Below are positions 1 to 9,141 of a DNA stretch of 64,000 nt, piece by piece. The stretch's first letter is position 1, and each line of letters starts with the position of its first letter. Position numbers and translations under genes: made by a program. The notes below the pieces were generated by a model, which had not been told where the DNA came from, did no database searches, and saw nothing but the letters and a program-made list of their open reading frames with translations. Origin of the DNA: M3007 sp964646615. GTDB taxonomy: Bacteria; Bacteroidota; Bacteroidia; Chitinophagales; Saprospiraceae. The stretch lies in contig CAZYEV010000069.1 in NCBI GenBank assembly GCA_964646615.1, forward strand, positions 19,484-83,483, in the 5' to 3' direction.

Positions 1-740
1 TCCGCAACGATACGCTCTGGGCCAGCGAAATCTACCAGGGCCGCTTCAGCGTCTTCGACGTGTCGGACAAGACTAAACCCAAACTGCTCGCCATACAGCC
101 CACGCCCGGAGCCTTCAACCACAACAGCTGGCTCTCCGACGATAGCCGTTACCTGTTCACTACCGACGAACGCTGGAATGCCCCGCTGGCCAGCTTCGAC
201 GTCAGCGACCTGAACCACATTCGCCTGCTCGATACCTACTACCCCAGCGTGCGACCCACGCAGGAAGTGCACAACGTGCGCGTACTCAACGACTTCCTCA
301 TCAACCCCTCCTACGGTGGCCAGCTGACCATCGTGGATGCCCATCGGCCCGACAACCTCATCGAAGTCGCTCACGCTCTACTGGGTAACTCACTCGTGTG
401 GGATGCCTCGCCCTACCTGCCCTCGGGCAACATCATCGCCACAGCGCGCAACGAAGGCCTGTTCATCTTCCGACCCACCTATGCGCGCGCCGCCTACCTC
501 GAAGGGCGCGTAACCGACGCCGACACCGGACAACCCTTAGGCCGCGTGAAAGTGGTCGTAGAAGGCACCACCAACACCGACGTAACCTGCCCCGATGGCA
601 CCTTCAAAACCGGCGCCGGACAACCCGGACTGTACTCCCTCACCTTCGGAAAAATCGGCTACCAAGGCCAAACCCTCACTAACGTCGAACTCAAACGCGG
701 CGAAACCACCTGGGTAGAGGTGATGCTGAAGCGGTTTTGA
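1..740 (+). CDS. C-terminal part of a choice-of-anchor-B-like beta-propeller protein with a carboxypeptidase-regulatory-like tail (5' end outside window)
   Basis: The frame is open from the window edge and ends with TGA at 738-740; about 245 residues are visible. The first ~155 residues read as repeating propeller blades with phrases such as FSVFDVSDKTKP, ASFDVSDLNHIRLLDTY and LTIVDAHRP, typical of the LVIVD/choice-of-anchor B family of secreted Bacteroidota proteins. The last ~75 residues (from EGRVTDADTGQPL) form a carboxypeptidase-regulatory-like beta-sandwich, here serving as a C-terminal module; no T9SS sorting domain follows, so surface delivery, if any, is not explained by the visible part. 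No enzymatic residues are recognised. Family assignment is by motif recognition only. Confidence 0.7.
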   Translation, partial: RNDTLWASEIYQGRFSVFDVSDKTKPKLLAIQPTPGAFNHNSWLSDDSRYLFTTDERWNAPLASFDVSDLNHIRLLDTYYPSVRPTQEVHNVRVLNDFLINPSYGGQLTIVDAHRPDNLIEVAHALLGNSLVWDASPYLPSGNIIATARNEGLFIFRPTYARAAYLEGRVTDADTGQPLGRVKVVVEGTTNTDVTCPDGTFKTGAGQPGLYSLTFGKIGYQGQTLTNVELKRGETTWVEVMLKRF

Positions 741-785
741 AGTGCAAAGAGGCTATTGTAAGTCTTCTGGCACCTTTGTTTAAAA

Positions 786-905
786 GAGCCCTTCGTGCCT
801 TCGTGGCGACTCTTAACTGTTTTGGAGGTGTCGCCTTCTCGTGCCTCGAAGACGAACCTCTGGAGAGGCGACACGAGGCGACATCTCCGTCAGGAGGTGT
901 TGTCT
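786..905. repeat. Intergenic inverted/direct repeat cluster between two genes
   Basis: The 320-base gap 741-1059 holds no convincing gene. It contains GTGTCGCCT (828-836) whose exact reverse complement AGGCGACAC lies at 866-874, a second imperfect inverse copy GGCGACATCTCC (877-888) and a near direct copy GGAGGTGTTGTCT (893-905). Bases 791-807 read, on the minus strand, GCCACGAAGGCACGAAG, a motif seen again nearly unchanged at 51431-51447. This looks like a small dispersed intergenic repeat rather than coding DNA. Confidence 0.45.
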
Positions 906-1017
906 TTAATAGAAAAAAGCAAAGGCAGCAGGTGACCAGCAGAGGCCTCTTCGTCCCCCACAAGACGCCACAGGGCATCTCCGCCGTTCTTCGTAAAAAA
1001 TAGCACGTATTTTGCCG

Positions 1018-1052
1018 TTGTTACGCTCGCTTACTCAAGGAACGTAACTTTG
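1018..1052 (+). promoter_or_regulatory. Bacteroidota-type promoter for the PorP-OmpA fusion gene
   Basis: TAACTTTG at 1045-1052 matches the -7 consensus TAnnTTTG; a TTG lies at 1018-1020 (spacer 24, slightly long). The -7 element ends 7 bases before the ATG at 1060, so the mRNA should be leaderless or almost so. Confidence 0.5.
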
Positions 1053-1059
1053 TAGCACT

Positions 1060-3024
1060 ATGCGTTTATTCCGATTACTCCCCTTTTTGTACTGGCTGAC
1101 GGCCGCATTTGGGCTTCAGGCCCAGCAGATGCCTTATTTTAACCAATACCAATGGATGCCCGGGCTGTTCAATCCGGCAGCGCAGGGTGCTGGCGGGCAG
1201 GGGCAGATAGCGGCGGCGTATCGGCAGCAGTTTCAGCAGCTGGCGGCGGATGTGCGTCCGAACACCTATTTATTGCATGCCGATGTGTCGAATCTGCTGC
1301 CCGAGCGTGTTGGGGTAGCTTTGCAGGCGAGCACGGACGAGGTGCACCTGTTGCGTCAGACGCAGGCGAGTGGCTTTTTCTCGTATCGGCTGATGGATGC
1401 AGAGCGGTGGCGCATTGCGTTGGGTTTGGGCGTCAGCGTGCGGTCGTATCGGTTCAACCTCAATGCCAGCCGTTTGAGCGACCCCGTGGACTTGAGTCTT
1501 TTTCAGGGTATCGTCAACCGGATTCGTTTTGACGGCGGCCCAGGGCTGTCGGTGGAGCGTCGAATGTCGGGCGGTTCACGACTGGCCTTCGATGCTGCGG
1601 CGATGCAGCTGTTCACCAGCGAGTTAGAGTTAGCCGACGACGGCAGCAGCGTCTTGGAATACCGTACGGCACCGCACGTGCTGGCTAATGTGCGCTATCG
1701 CTATCAGTTGCGCGCGTTTGCGCTGGAGCCAGCGCTGATGGCGCGGGTGATGCGCGGGAGCATGAAGGGCGCCTTCGACGTAAATGTGAACGCCTATTTT
1801 TTGCCGGAAGACCGCCTGATGGTGGGCGCCGGTTTTCGCTCGGATGGCGGTGGGGCGCGCATGCAGTTGGGGGTGTCGCTGTTTTCGGCCCTGCGCCTGA
1901 CGGCCTGCGCGGAGCTGCATCGGGCCTTGGGCACCACTTTTGAGGTGGGGGCCAGCGTGGCATTGATGCGGCCTTCGGCGCGTCCGCGTTTCGAGGAGCC
2001 ACCCATGCTGGTGGCGCCGGTTAATCTGGTGCGCGGCGAGCAGGAGGCGGTGCAGGCGTTGGCGCAGGCGTTTGACCTGTCCGCTAATCTTTTGCGTCAG
2101 CGCCAGGAAGGGCTGGCAGCGTTATTGCGCCAGGCGGAGGCCGACCCGTCGCCGCAGCGGCAGGCATCGGCTGCGGATTCCTGTGTGCTGCTGTTGGCTC
2201 AGAGCGAGGCCGAATTGCAGCAAATGCATCAGGCCCTTCAGACGCTGGCGCTCAAGAAGCAGCAGGCTGAGTTGGCAGTGCGCAAAGCCGCCGACGGTGG
2301 CGCCGTCGTGTCGGCCGAAACGCGCGCGGCCCTTCGCGACATTGAGGAACAGGTGGCCGAGGTCAATAGCCGCGCTGAGACCTTTAGCGCTGAGCACCAG
2401 CGCCTGTCGGAACGTTGCGCGGCTGTGCGACCGCAGCGCAATGAGGGTACTTGCATCCGCATCGGCGACGGCGAGTGCGTGCAGGCGCTCTTCGCCCAGG
2501 CTTTGCGTCAAACACCCGGCCTGCCGGCCAATATGTTCCCTGTGCGCACCTTCGCTTTTCCGGGGGCAGCGGCCATTACCTATCATTTTCCGGATGACGA
2601 CGAAGATTATGTGCTCAGCGCAGGAAAGATGGCTTTGGCGCAACACATTGCGCAGCAAATCCAGCGCATGCAGCAGCAGGGGGCAATCCTGGACAACATC
2701 ACGCTGATTACGGAATTGCAGGAAGACCGCAGCACGCTGACCTACGAGCCGGGCGTAACTTATGACGGCTTCTTGGGAGCCGAACCGTTAGTCTATTCGC
2801 TGGCCGACAATGAGACGGCTGCTGTGCTCACCCAGACGCTGACGCTGCCGCCCGATGCATCCCTGAACTTGGAAACCCTTGCGGCGCTCAAATTGGGCGC
2901 CTGGAGGGCCTTCCTGACACGCCAGGGCATCCCGGCAGGGCGTATTCAGCTGCAGGTGCGCTACAACCACGCCGACAATACCTACCGCGAAGAGACCAAA
3001 ATAGTGGTTAAGCTTCGCTCCTGA
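1060..3024 (+). CDS. PorP/SprF-type barrel fused to a coiled coil and an OmpA-like C-terminal region
   Basis: 654 residues. A signal peptide (MRLFRLLPFLYWLTAAFGLQ) is followed by the N-terminal signature of PorP/SprF T9SS outer-membrane proteins (QMPYFNQYQWMPGLFNPAAQG) and a ~280-residue beta-barrel-like part. Residues ~325-460 are Ala/Gln/Leu/Glu-rich and predicted coiled coil. The last ~130 residues contain an OmpA/MotB-like helix-strand pattern (LAALKLGAWRAFLTRQGIPA followed by GRIQLQVRYN), but the usual HTD and NRR residues are not apparent, so it is a degenerate or distant member. PorP proteins normally pair with a separate OmpA-domain partner (PorE); here both appear in one chain. The gene overlaps the convergent E2 gene by 17 bases. 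Function inferred: envelope anchoring linked to T9SS or gliding. The barrel call is firm, the tail call tentative. Confidence 0.7.
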   Translation: MRLFRLLPFLYWLTAAFGLQAQQMPYFNQYQWMPGLFNPAAQGAGGQGQIAAAYRQQFQQLAADVRPNTYLLHADVSNLLPERVGVALQASTDEVHLLRQTQASGFFSYRLMDAERWRIALGLGVSVRSYRFNLNASRLSDPVDLSLFQGIVNRIRFDGGPGLSVERRMSGGSRLAFDAAAMQLFTSELELADDGSSVLEYRTAPHVLANVRYRYQLRAFALEPALMARVMRGSMKGAFDVNVNAYFLPEDRLMVGAGFRSDGGGARMQLGVSLFSALRLTACAELHRALGTTFEVGASVALMRPSARPRFEEPPMLVAPVNLVRGEQEAVQALAQAFDLSANLLRQRQEGLAALLRQAEADPSPQRQASAADSCVLLLAQSEAELQQMHQALQTLALKKQQAELAVRKAADGGAVVSAETRAALRDIEEQVAEVNSRAETFSAEHQRLSERCAAVRPQRNEGTCIRIGDGECVQALFAQALRQTPGLPANMFPVRTFAFPGAAAITYHFPDDDEDYVLSAGKMALAQHIAQQIQRMQQQGAILDNITLITELQEDRSTLTYEPGVTYDGFLGAEPLVYSLADNETAAVLTQTLTLPPDASLNLETLAALKLGAWRAFLTRQGIPAGRIQLQVRYNHADNTYREETKIVVKLRS

Positions 3025-3835
3025 CCGGCGGCGTGCACAATTGCTCGAAGTTCCCTTCTTTGATAAAAGCCTTCAGGTATTTGAACATTCGCCCTACGTG
3101 TACGGCATCTGCCACGCGATGGTCAAATACCGCATTGATGGTCAGGATGCGTCGCGCTACAATCCGGTCTTCCAGCACGACGGGCTTGCTCTGGACGCTG
3201 CCCATGGTGATGACGCACGAGACGTTGGACAGCGGCAGCAAGGCGGCATAGCCAACATCTAAGCCGATGCTGCCGATGTTGGATACAATGAAGGAGCCAA
3301 ACGCATCGGGCGACAGGCCGAGAGCGGGCAGGGGAATACCCAAATCTACGGTAATCCATTTCGCGATGCGCACCAGCCAGGCGCGGAAGGGCCAGGGGAT
3401 GTTGGTCAGCAACCCCTTTGAGCCGGAAGCCTTTTCCTGATTGCCCTGGCGCGAGTCGCGCACGCTTTTCATGAGCGTTTCGGCCAGTTCGGGAAGACTC
3501 AGGCGGTCGGCGTCGGGCACCGTAACGGAGCTGATTTGCGTGCCGCCTTCAGTGAGTACGCTCACAGTAACGTTGATGCGGTCGCGGTGTACTAAGCGGC
3601 CGCGGCGCACGTAGCAGTTCATTTCGGGCACCTCGGTGCGCACCCCTCGCGCCAGCAGCAGGATGATGGGGTGCATGATGGTGGCGCGCACTCCTTCGCG
3701 GCGCTTTTGCAGGATAAAGGCTTCCAGTTCCGTAACGTCGAGTTCGACGGTGCCGAAAATGCGCGAGTCGGTGGGTTTGCGATAAATGGCTGCTGCAGCA
3801 ATTCGCCAGGGGTTGTTCGGGTCAAAATGCTCCAT
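3008..3835 (-). CDS. Stand-alone 2-oxoacid dehydrogenase E2-type acyltransferase domain
   Basis: 275 residues from the ATG at 3835 (chosen because homology starts immediately; longer in-frame starts extend into the divergent promoter region). The whole protein is the catalytic core of dihydrolipoamide acyltransferases/chloramphenicol acetyltransferase fold, with the C-terminal motif FDHRVADAVHVG: the catalytic His is H239. The usual DHRxxDG reads DHRVADA, with Gly replaced by Ala. There is no lipoyl domain and no peripheral-subunit-binding domain, and no E1/E3 genes adjoin it, so it cannot be a normal E2 subunit. It may transfer acyl groups from CoA to an unknown acceptor. Runs convergent with the upstream gene and divergent from the TonB receptor. 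Confidence 0.75.
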   Translation of the reverse strand: MEHFDPNNPWRIAAAAIYRKPTDSRIFGTVELDVTELEAFILQKRREGVRATIMHPIILLLARGVRTEVPEMNCYVRRGRLVHRDRINVTVSVLTEGGTQISSVTVPDADRLSLPELAETLMKSVRDSRQGNQEKASGSKGLLTNIPWPFRAWLVRIAKWITVDLGIPLPALGLSPDAFGSFIVSNIGSIGLDVGYAALLPLSNVSCVITMGSVQSKPVVLEDRIVARRILTINAVFDHRVADAVHVGRMFKYLKAFIKEGNFEQLCTPPVRSEA

Positions 3836-4045
3836 ATTCCTTGTTGTTTGTCCGCGTGTTCTGAAAAAAGCTGGGCGAAGGTGCGGCTTTTCTGGCGTTT
3901 TGCAGCGCTCGTTTTGCAAACGCGCCCTTTATCGCAAGCAAAACAGGTGCTCTTGGCGCGGCAGCAAAAAACTGTACTTTTACGCCCGTTCTCGTTGTAA
4001 TCCACCTTCGGCCATTTTTTTCACTAAACCCATGCTCAAAAGGCT

Positions 4046-6343
4046 ATGCGTCAAGCATTTACCCTCTTTTTTAGCCTCCTGGCGGCCATGCTGTTTTCCC
4101 AAAACATCACTTTGCGCGGCACCGTAACCGACCGCGAACGCAATGAACCGCTTCCCGGCGTAACAGTGCGGGTGGGGGCAGCAGGCACTATTACCGACGC
4201 CGATGGAAAGTTCGCGCTGGCCCTGCCGGCGGGCACTTATGAGGTGTCGCTCATCTATACGGGCTACGAGCCTTTGCGCCAGCTGGTGCGCATTTCGGAA
4301 GGACAGGTTACGGAGGTGAACCTTCAGCTCAGCTATGCTGACAACTTGCTGCAGCAGACTACTGTAACTGCAGGTAAATTCGAGAAGCCACTGGGCGAGG
4401 TAACGGTTTCGCTGGATATTCTCAGGCCGCGCCTTATCGAGAACGTCAACTCCACGCAAATTGACGAGTCGCTGGTCAAAATTCCGGGCGTAGCCATCGT
4501 GGACGGCCAGGCCAGCATCCGCGGCGGCGCGGGCTTTGCCTATGGCGCGGGCACGCGCGTGCTCATTCTGGTGGACGACATCCCGGCCCTGCAAGCCGAT
4601 GCGGGATACCCGAACTGGGCCGATTTTCCGATAGAAAACATCAGCCAGGTAGAGGTGCTCAAGGGCGCTGCATCGGCCCTCTACGGCAGCTCGGCCATGA
4701 ACGGCATCATCAACATCCGCACGCGCTATGCTTCCGACGTGCCCGAAACCGACGCGGCTGTGTTCAGCCAGGTGTGGGGCAACCCGCGCGACCGCCGCAT
4801 GAAATGGTGGGGCACCGATACTTCGGGCATCTTACTTCCCATTGAGACGGGCTACAGCTTCGCGCATCGGCGCAAAGCTGGCCGCTGGGACTTCGTGCTC
4901 GGCTCGTTCGGCGCCTATCGCGATACCTATAACAAGGACACCTACTCGCGGTACATTCGCTTCACGCCTAACGTGCGCTTTCGGGTCAACGACCGGCTGT
5001 CCATTGGCCTGAATACCAACTTCAATTTCGGGCGCGGCGGCTCCTTTTTTACCTGGGCCAACGACACTACCGGGGCCTATTTGCCGGGGGACAATTCCGC
5101 CACGGCCAGCCGTGGCCGCCAGCGCTACTTTATTGACCCTACGGTGCTGTACTTTGATAATTATGGCAACCGCCACCGCTTCCTGGGCCGCTATTATCAC
5201 GTGTTCAACGACAACACCGACGACCAGAGCAACAAAAGCGACATGCTCTACGGCGAATATCAGCTCCAGCGAAACATGGAAAGCATCGGGCTGGTGCTCA
5301 CCACCGGCGTGGTGGCCATCCACACCACGGTGGAAGCCATCCTGTACCGCGGCAATTACAACACGCAGAACTACGCCGGCTATTTCCAATTGGACTGGAA
5401 GGCCTTCGACCGCCTCAACCTCTCAGGTGGCGTGCGCTACGAGGAGAACATCCTGAAAAGCCCGGACGTCATCCAGATAAGTCCCACGGAATTTGATACC
5501 ATCCCCAACGGTATCACGCGCGAAGGCCGGCCAGTGTTCCGCATAGGAGCCAACTATCAGGCCGCCCAGGCTACCTACCTGCGCGCTTCGTGGGGTCAGG
5601 GCTATCGCTATCCGACCATTGCCGAAAAATTCATCAACACCTCCTTCGGCGTGGGCAATGTGGCGCCCAATCCCGACCTCGTGTCCGAAACGGGCTGGAC
5701 GGCCGAATTGGGCCTCAAGCAGGGCTTCGCCTTAGGGCGCTTCTATGGCTTTCTGGATGTTACGGGCTTCATCATGGAATACGACAACATGATGGAATTC
5801 GACCTCGACCGCATTTTCCCGGCCATCGTATTCAAGTCGAAAAACGTCGGCGACACGCGCGTCTCAGGCGCAGAAATCTCCGTCATGGGGCAGGGCAAAA
5901 TCGGCCCGGGCATCTTTTATCTGCTCAGCGGCTGGACGCACATCAACCCCATCTATCGCTTAGCGCCGGGCGAGGAGTTTGACCAGGCCAAATACAAAAC
6001 CTCCGTCAACCGCAACGTGCTCAAATACCGCTTCCGAGACATGGTGAAGGTGGACGCCGAATACGCCGTAGGCCCCTATGCCGCAGGTGCTTCGGTGCAA
6101 TACAACAGCCATATGGAAGCCGTGGACTTGGTGTTCGAGCTCGGCATTCCGGGCGTCAAGTCGTTCCGCGACCGCTACAACAAGGGCTTCACCATCTTCG
6201 ACCTGCGCGCCTCGCGCAAGATTGGCGAACACCTGAAGGTAAGCCTGCTGTGCAACAACGTGCTCAACCAGATCTATTCCTATCGCCCGGCCCTGCTGGA
6301 AGGGCCTCGCAGCTACACGGTGCGTTTGGATTGGAAAATGTAA
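4046..6343 (+). CDS. TonB-dependent outer-membrane receptor
   Basis: 765 residues. Signal peptide to about residue 19 (MRQAFTLFFSLLAAMLFSQ), then a carboxypeptidase-regulatory-like domain (TLRGTVTDRERNEPLPGV, residues ~22-100), the plug (IPGVAIVDGQASIRGGAG; VEVLKGAASALYGSSAMNG, ~120-230) and a 22-strand-type barrel ending in an aromatic-rich final strand (SYTVRLDWKM). Size is normal for the family. Substrate cannot be told: no SusD partner is adjacent, which argues against a SusC glycan system and favours siderophore, cobalamin or metal uptake. A weak -7-like TACTTTTA lies at 3975-3982 in the 210-base divergent gap. Confidence 0.9.
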   Translation: MRQAFTLFFSLLAAMLFSQNITLRGTVTDRERNEPLPGVTVRVGAAGTITDADGKFALALPAGTYEVSLIYTGYEPLRQLVRISEGQVTEVNLQLSYADNLLQQTTVTAGKFEKPLGEVTVSLDILRPRLIENVNSTQIDESLVKIPGVAIVDGQASIRGGAGFAYGAGTRVLILVDDIPALQADAGYPNWADFPIENISQVEVLKGAASALYGSSAMNGIINIRTRYASDVPETDAAVFSQVWGNPRDRRMKWWGTDTSGILLPIETGYSFAHRRKAGRWDFVLGSFGAYRDTYNKDTYSRYIRFTPNVRFRVNDRLSIGLNTNFNFGRGGSFFTWANDTTGAYLPGDNSATASRGRQRYFIDPTVLYFDNYGNRHRFLGRYYHVFNDNTDDQSNKSDMLYGEYQLQRNMESIGLVLTTGVVAIHTTVEAILYRGNYNTQNYAGYFQLDWKAFDRLNLSGGVRYEENILKSPDVIQISPTEFDTIPNGITREGRPVFRIGANYQAAQATYLRASWGQGYRYPTIAEKFINTSFGVGNVAPNPDLVSETGWTAELGLKQGFALGRFYGFLDVTGFIMEYDNMMEFDLDRIFPAIVFKSKNVGDTRVSGAEISVMGQGKIGPGIFYLLSGWTHINPIYRLAPGEEFDQAKYKTSVNRNVLKYRFRDMVKVDAEYAVGPYAAGASVQYNSHMEAVDLVFELGIPGVKSFRDRYNKGFTIFDLRASRKIGEHLKVSLLCNNVLNQIYSYRPALLEGPRSYTVRLDWKM

Positions 6344-6379
6344 GGCCGGCCTGACGTTGCCGCTTCGTGATTTTCAGGC

Positions 6380-6420
6380 GTTTGTGGCCAGTGCGATGGT
6401 CAATGGCGCAGGCCACAAAC
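6380..6420. other. Stem-loop downstream of the TonB receptor gene
   Basis: GTTTGTGGCC (6380-6389) and its exact complement GGCCACAAAC (6411-6420) form a 10-bp stem with a 21-base loop. There is no T-run, so a mRNA 3'-end or processing structure is as likely as a terminator. The rest of the 316-base gap 6344-6659 shows no gene I can support. Confidence 0.4.
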
Positions 6421-6659
6421 ATGAGGTGGGGCCGCTTTGACGAAGAGAATTGAGGCATTCAGCAAAGAGGCCTTTGGCGGACGGGTTGCGCGCGGAGGTG
6501 GCTGTATCGGGGTGGAGTGTAGTTTCGGCTAATTCTTCTCTCCAGATTTTTCATTAACACCTTCGAACAAAAAACCGCCCCGCTCACTCGAAAGCCAACC
6601 CGAAGGGTCGCATCTTTCGCCGTTAAGCGAGCGTTTATGCGAAAAAACAGCGTGCGACT

Positions 6660-8105
6660 GTGGGAGCGACTTTTTACCCAAAAATAAAAAAGGCCGTCTG
6701 GGTGGTGCTGCTCTTGGGGCGGGTAGTAGCCGCAATGCCTGCTTGGGCCCAGAGTGCCGTGGCTTTGGGCGAGCGGCCGTGGGTGCGCATTGATACCATC
6801 ATTCTGGAGGGCAACAAGCGTACGCGCCCGGAGCTCATCTTGCGCGAGCTGGAGTTTCGGCCCGGCGATACGCTGGACCTGGCCACGCTTGCCGAAACGC
6901 TGGAGCGCAACCGCCTGCGGGTGATGAATACCAGCTTATTTGCGCATTCGACCATCCGAATAGAAGCCCTCGAACCCGGCGACCGACTGGCTGTGCGCCT
7001 GTGGCTCAAGGAGATATGGTACCTCTATCCCATTCCCGTCTTCGAGTTGGCCGACCGCAACTTCAATGTCTGGTGGACGGACTTCAAACGCTCGCTCAAG
7101 CGCGTCAACTACGGCGTCAGCTCTTCGCACCTCAATTTGAGCGGCCATGCCGACGTGCTGAAAGTCAACCTGAATTTCGGCTACACCAACCGCTACGAGG
7201 CTTCGTATGAGCGCCCGTGGTTCAATCGCCGCCAGACGCTGGGCTTTCGCGCGGCTGTGGGCTTCAGCCGAAACCACGAGGTGCAGTACCTGACGGCCGA
7301 CAACCGCCAGCAATTCGTCAGCGACCCCAACCTGTGGTTGCGCCAGAAACTGTACGCACATCTGGCCCTCTACTGGAGGCCAGGGCTGTTGACTACGCAT
7401 GCCTTCACCGTGGAGTACCACCACAACCGCGTGGGTGATACGGTGGCCCACGAACTGAACCCCTACTTTTTTGGCCATGGGCGCACGCAACAGCGCCATT
7501 TCAGCGCGGTGTATCGCGTGGTTACCGACGTGCGCGACGCCCGCCCTTATCCGCTCAAAGGCTGGTTGGCCGCCCTCGAACTGCGCCAAAACGGCCTGTT
7601 GCCCTCCGACGACCTGCACCTGATGCGCCTGGCCGCCGAAGTGCGCTACTATCATTCCTGGAGCCGCCGCTGGAGCGCCGAACTGACGGCCAAAATCCGC
7701 ATCAGCGCACCGCGTCGCCAGCCGCCGTTTTTCAATAATCAGGCCCTGGGCTACGGCAACGACGTGCTGCGCGGCTACGAGTTCTTCGTCGTGGACGGCC
7801 TCGACTTTGGCCTGCAACGCACTACGCTGCGCTTTCGGCTCTTAGATGAATACCTGTACGTCGGCAAATGGGTGCCCTTCGCCAAACACCTCCCTATACG
7901 CACCTTTTTCGCCCTGCACCACGACGCCGGCTATGCCAATGACCCGTTCTTTGCTGCCAATAATCCATTCAACAACCGCCTGCTGCGCGGCTATGGGTTT
8001 GGCGTGCACCTCGTCCTGTTCTACAACTCCGTCATCCGCTTTGAGTGGAGTTGGCGAAGCACCGGCGGTGGTGGCTTTTACCTCAACTTTAACTCCGGCT
8101 TTTAA
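6660..8105 (+). CDS. Omp85-like outer-membrane protein with one POTRA domain
   Basis: 481 residues from a GTG at 6660. The start is uncertain, but no in-frame ATG precedes the hydrophobic signal segment (KKAVWVVLLLGRVVAAMPAW), so a non-ATG start is needed. After cleavage comes a POTRA-like domain (IDTIILEGNKRTRPELILRE to about residue 120) and a ~330-residue 16-strand-type barrel closing with FYNSVIRFEWSW and a terminal aromatic residue. It is shorter than BamA (five POTRA) and resembles the single-POTRA BamA/TamA relatives common in Bacteroidota. Role inferred: outer-membrane insertion or translocation. The stop overlaps the next start by one base (TAATG), implying coupled translation with the acyltransferase-like gene. 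Confidence 0.75.
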   Translation: MGATFYPKIKKAVWVVLLLGRVVAAMPAWAQSAVALGERPWVRIDTIILEGNKRTRPELILRELEFRPGDTLDLATLAETLERNRLRVMNTSLFAHSTIRIEALEPGDRLAVRLWLKEIWYLYPIPVFELADRNFNVWWTDFKRSLKRVNYGVSSSHLNLSGHADVLKVNLNFGYTNRYEASYERPWFNRRQTLGFRAAVGFSRNHEVQYLTADNRQQFVSDPNLWLRQKLYAHLALYWRPGLLTTHAFTVEYHHNRVGDTVAHELNPYFFGHGRTQQRHFSAVYRVVTDVRDARPYPLKGWLAALELRQNGLLPSDDLHLMRLAAEVRYYHSWSRRWSAELTAKIRISAPRRQPPFFNNQALGYGNDVLRGYEFFVVDGLDFGLQRTTLRFRLLDEYLYVGKWVPFAKHLPIRTFFALHHDAGYANDPFFAANNPFNNRLLRGYGFGVHLVLFYNSVIRFEWSWRSTGGGGFYLNFNSGF

Positions 8106-9070
8106 TGAGTAGGCAAATGCGCTTTGAGCCGGCGGAGCGTCGGGAAAAATACCGCTCATTCGCTGCCGGGGCACCTGACTTGCCCATTTTTCTGGAGCCT
8201 TATTATCTGGATGCCGTTTGTGGCCCGGAGCACTGGTCGGCGGCGCTGGCTTACCGCGGCAACGAGGTAGCGGGCGCATTGCCGTTTTTTCTTAAAAAAA
8301 AATGGCATTGGCAGTACGTCGCCATGCCGCCGTTGTGCCGCTTCCTGGGGCCGTATTTGCTGCCCGAATACCGCGCGGTGCGGCGTGAAATGCCGCTGTT
8401 GCGCGCCTTGGTGGCCGATTTGCCGCCCTTAGCGGCCTTTGAACAGGACTTTCACTACACTGCTGCCAACTGGCTGCCGTTCTATTGGGCGGGCTTTCGG
8501 CAGACGACGCGCTATTCGTACACCGTAGCGCTCACCGATTTGGCTTCACTTCGGGCCAATCTGGCGCCCGACTACCGCAACAACAAGTTGCCCAAAGCCG
8601 CCGCACGGGTAGCGATACGCCGCGGTGGCGACTTGCGGCAGTTTTACGCGGTGCACAACCGCTCCTTTGAGCGACAGGGCCTTGAGGCGCCGTTTTCATT
8701 CACCCTGTTGGAGCGTTTAGATCAGGCGCTGGTGGCAGCAAAGCGCCGCGAAATCTTCTGGGCCATAGACCGCGACACAGGCGCTCCGCACGCTGTGGCT
8801 TATGTCATCTGGGACAACCGTTCGGCCTATTACCTGCTGGCGGGCGAAGACCCGGCGCTGCGCTCTTCCGGTGCGGGTGTCTTGCTGGCCTGGGAGGCCA
8901 TGCGCTTTGCTCTGGAGGAACTGTGCGTGCCCACATTCGACTTTTTGGGCAGCATGCTCCCGGCCATTGAGCGCGTGCGCCGCCAGCTGGGCGGCCAGCC
9001 CAAGCCATACTTCCGCGTACGGAAAGAATGGTCGCTGCTCTGGCGTGTCGGCAAGCGGCTACTGCGTTAA
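8105..9070 (+). CDS. FemAB/BioF2-like GNAT-fold acyltransferase
   Basis: 321 residues. The sequence shows the pattern of the Acetyltransf_6 (FemX/BioF2-like) family: an N-terminal half with YRGNEVAGALPFFLKKK and a C-terminal half with the substrate-contact segments SAYYLLAGEDPALRSSGAGV and FDFLGSMLPAIERVRRQLGG. Members of this family transfer amino acids or acyl groups in peptidoglycan or glycolipid assembly; the actual substrate is not determinable. It is cytoplasmic (no signal peptide) and is translationally coupled to the Omp85-like gene, suggesting an envelope role. Confidence 0.7.
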   Translation: MSRQMRFEPAERREKYRSFAAGAPDLPIFLEPYYLDAVCGPEHWSAALAYRGNEVAGALPFFLKKKWHWQYVAMPPLCRFLGPYLLPEYRAVRREMPLLRALVADLPPLAAFEQDFHYTAANWLPFYWAGFRQTTRYSYTVALTDLASLRANLAPDYRNNKLPKAAARVAIRRGGDLRQFYAVHNRSFERQGLEAPFSFTLLERLDQALVAAKRREIFWAIDRDTGAPHAVAYVIWDNRSAYYLLAGEDPALRSSGAGVLLAWEAMRFALEELCVPTFDFLGSMLPAIERVRRQLGGQPKPYFRVRKEWSLLWRVGKRLLR

Positions 9071-9141
9071 AGTCTTGTGCAATTTTGCTCTCATCCACAT
9101 CTGAAGGGCATTCCTTCTCACCGCAAACGCAAACTGGTTTT

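Noticed and set aside
737..1003. 88-codon plus-strand reading frame and two antisense frames in the same gap
   Set aside because: No recognisable protein features; the region is made of inverted and direct repeats, and all frames arise by chance there.
6936..7817. 293-codon minus-strand reading frame
   Set aside because: Lies wholly inside the Omp85-like gene on the other strand; long antisense frames are usual in GC-rich DNA, and its composition is unlike a real protein.
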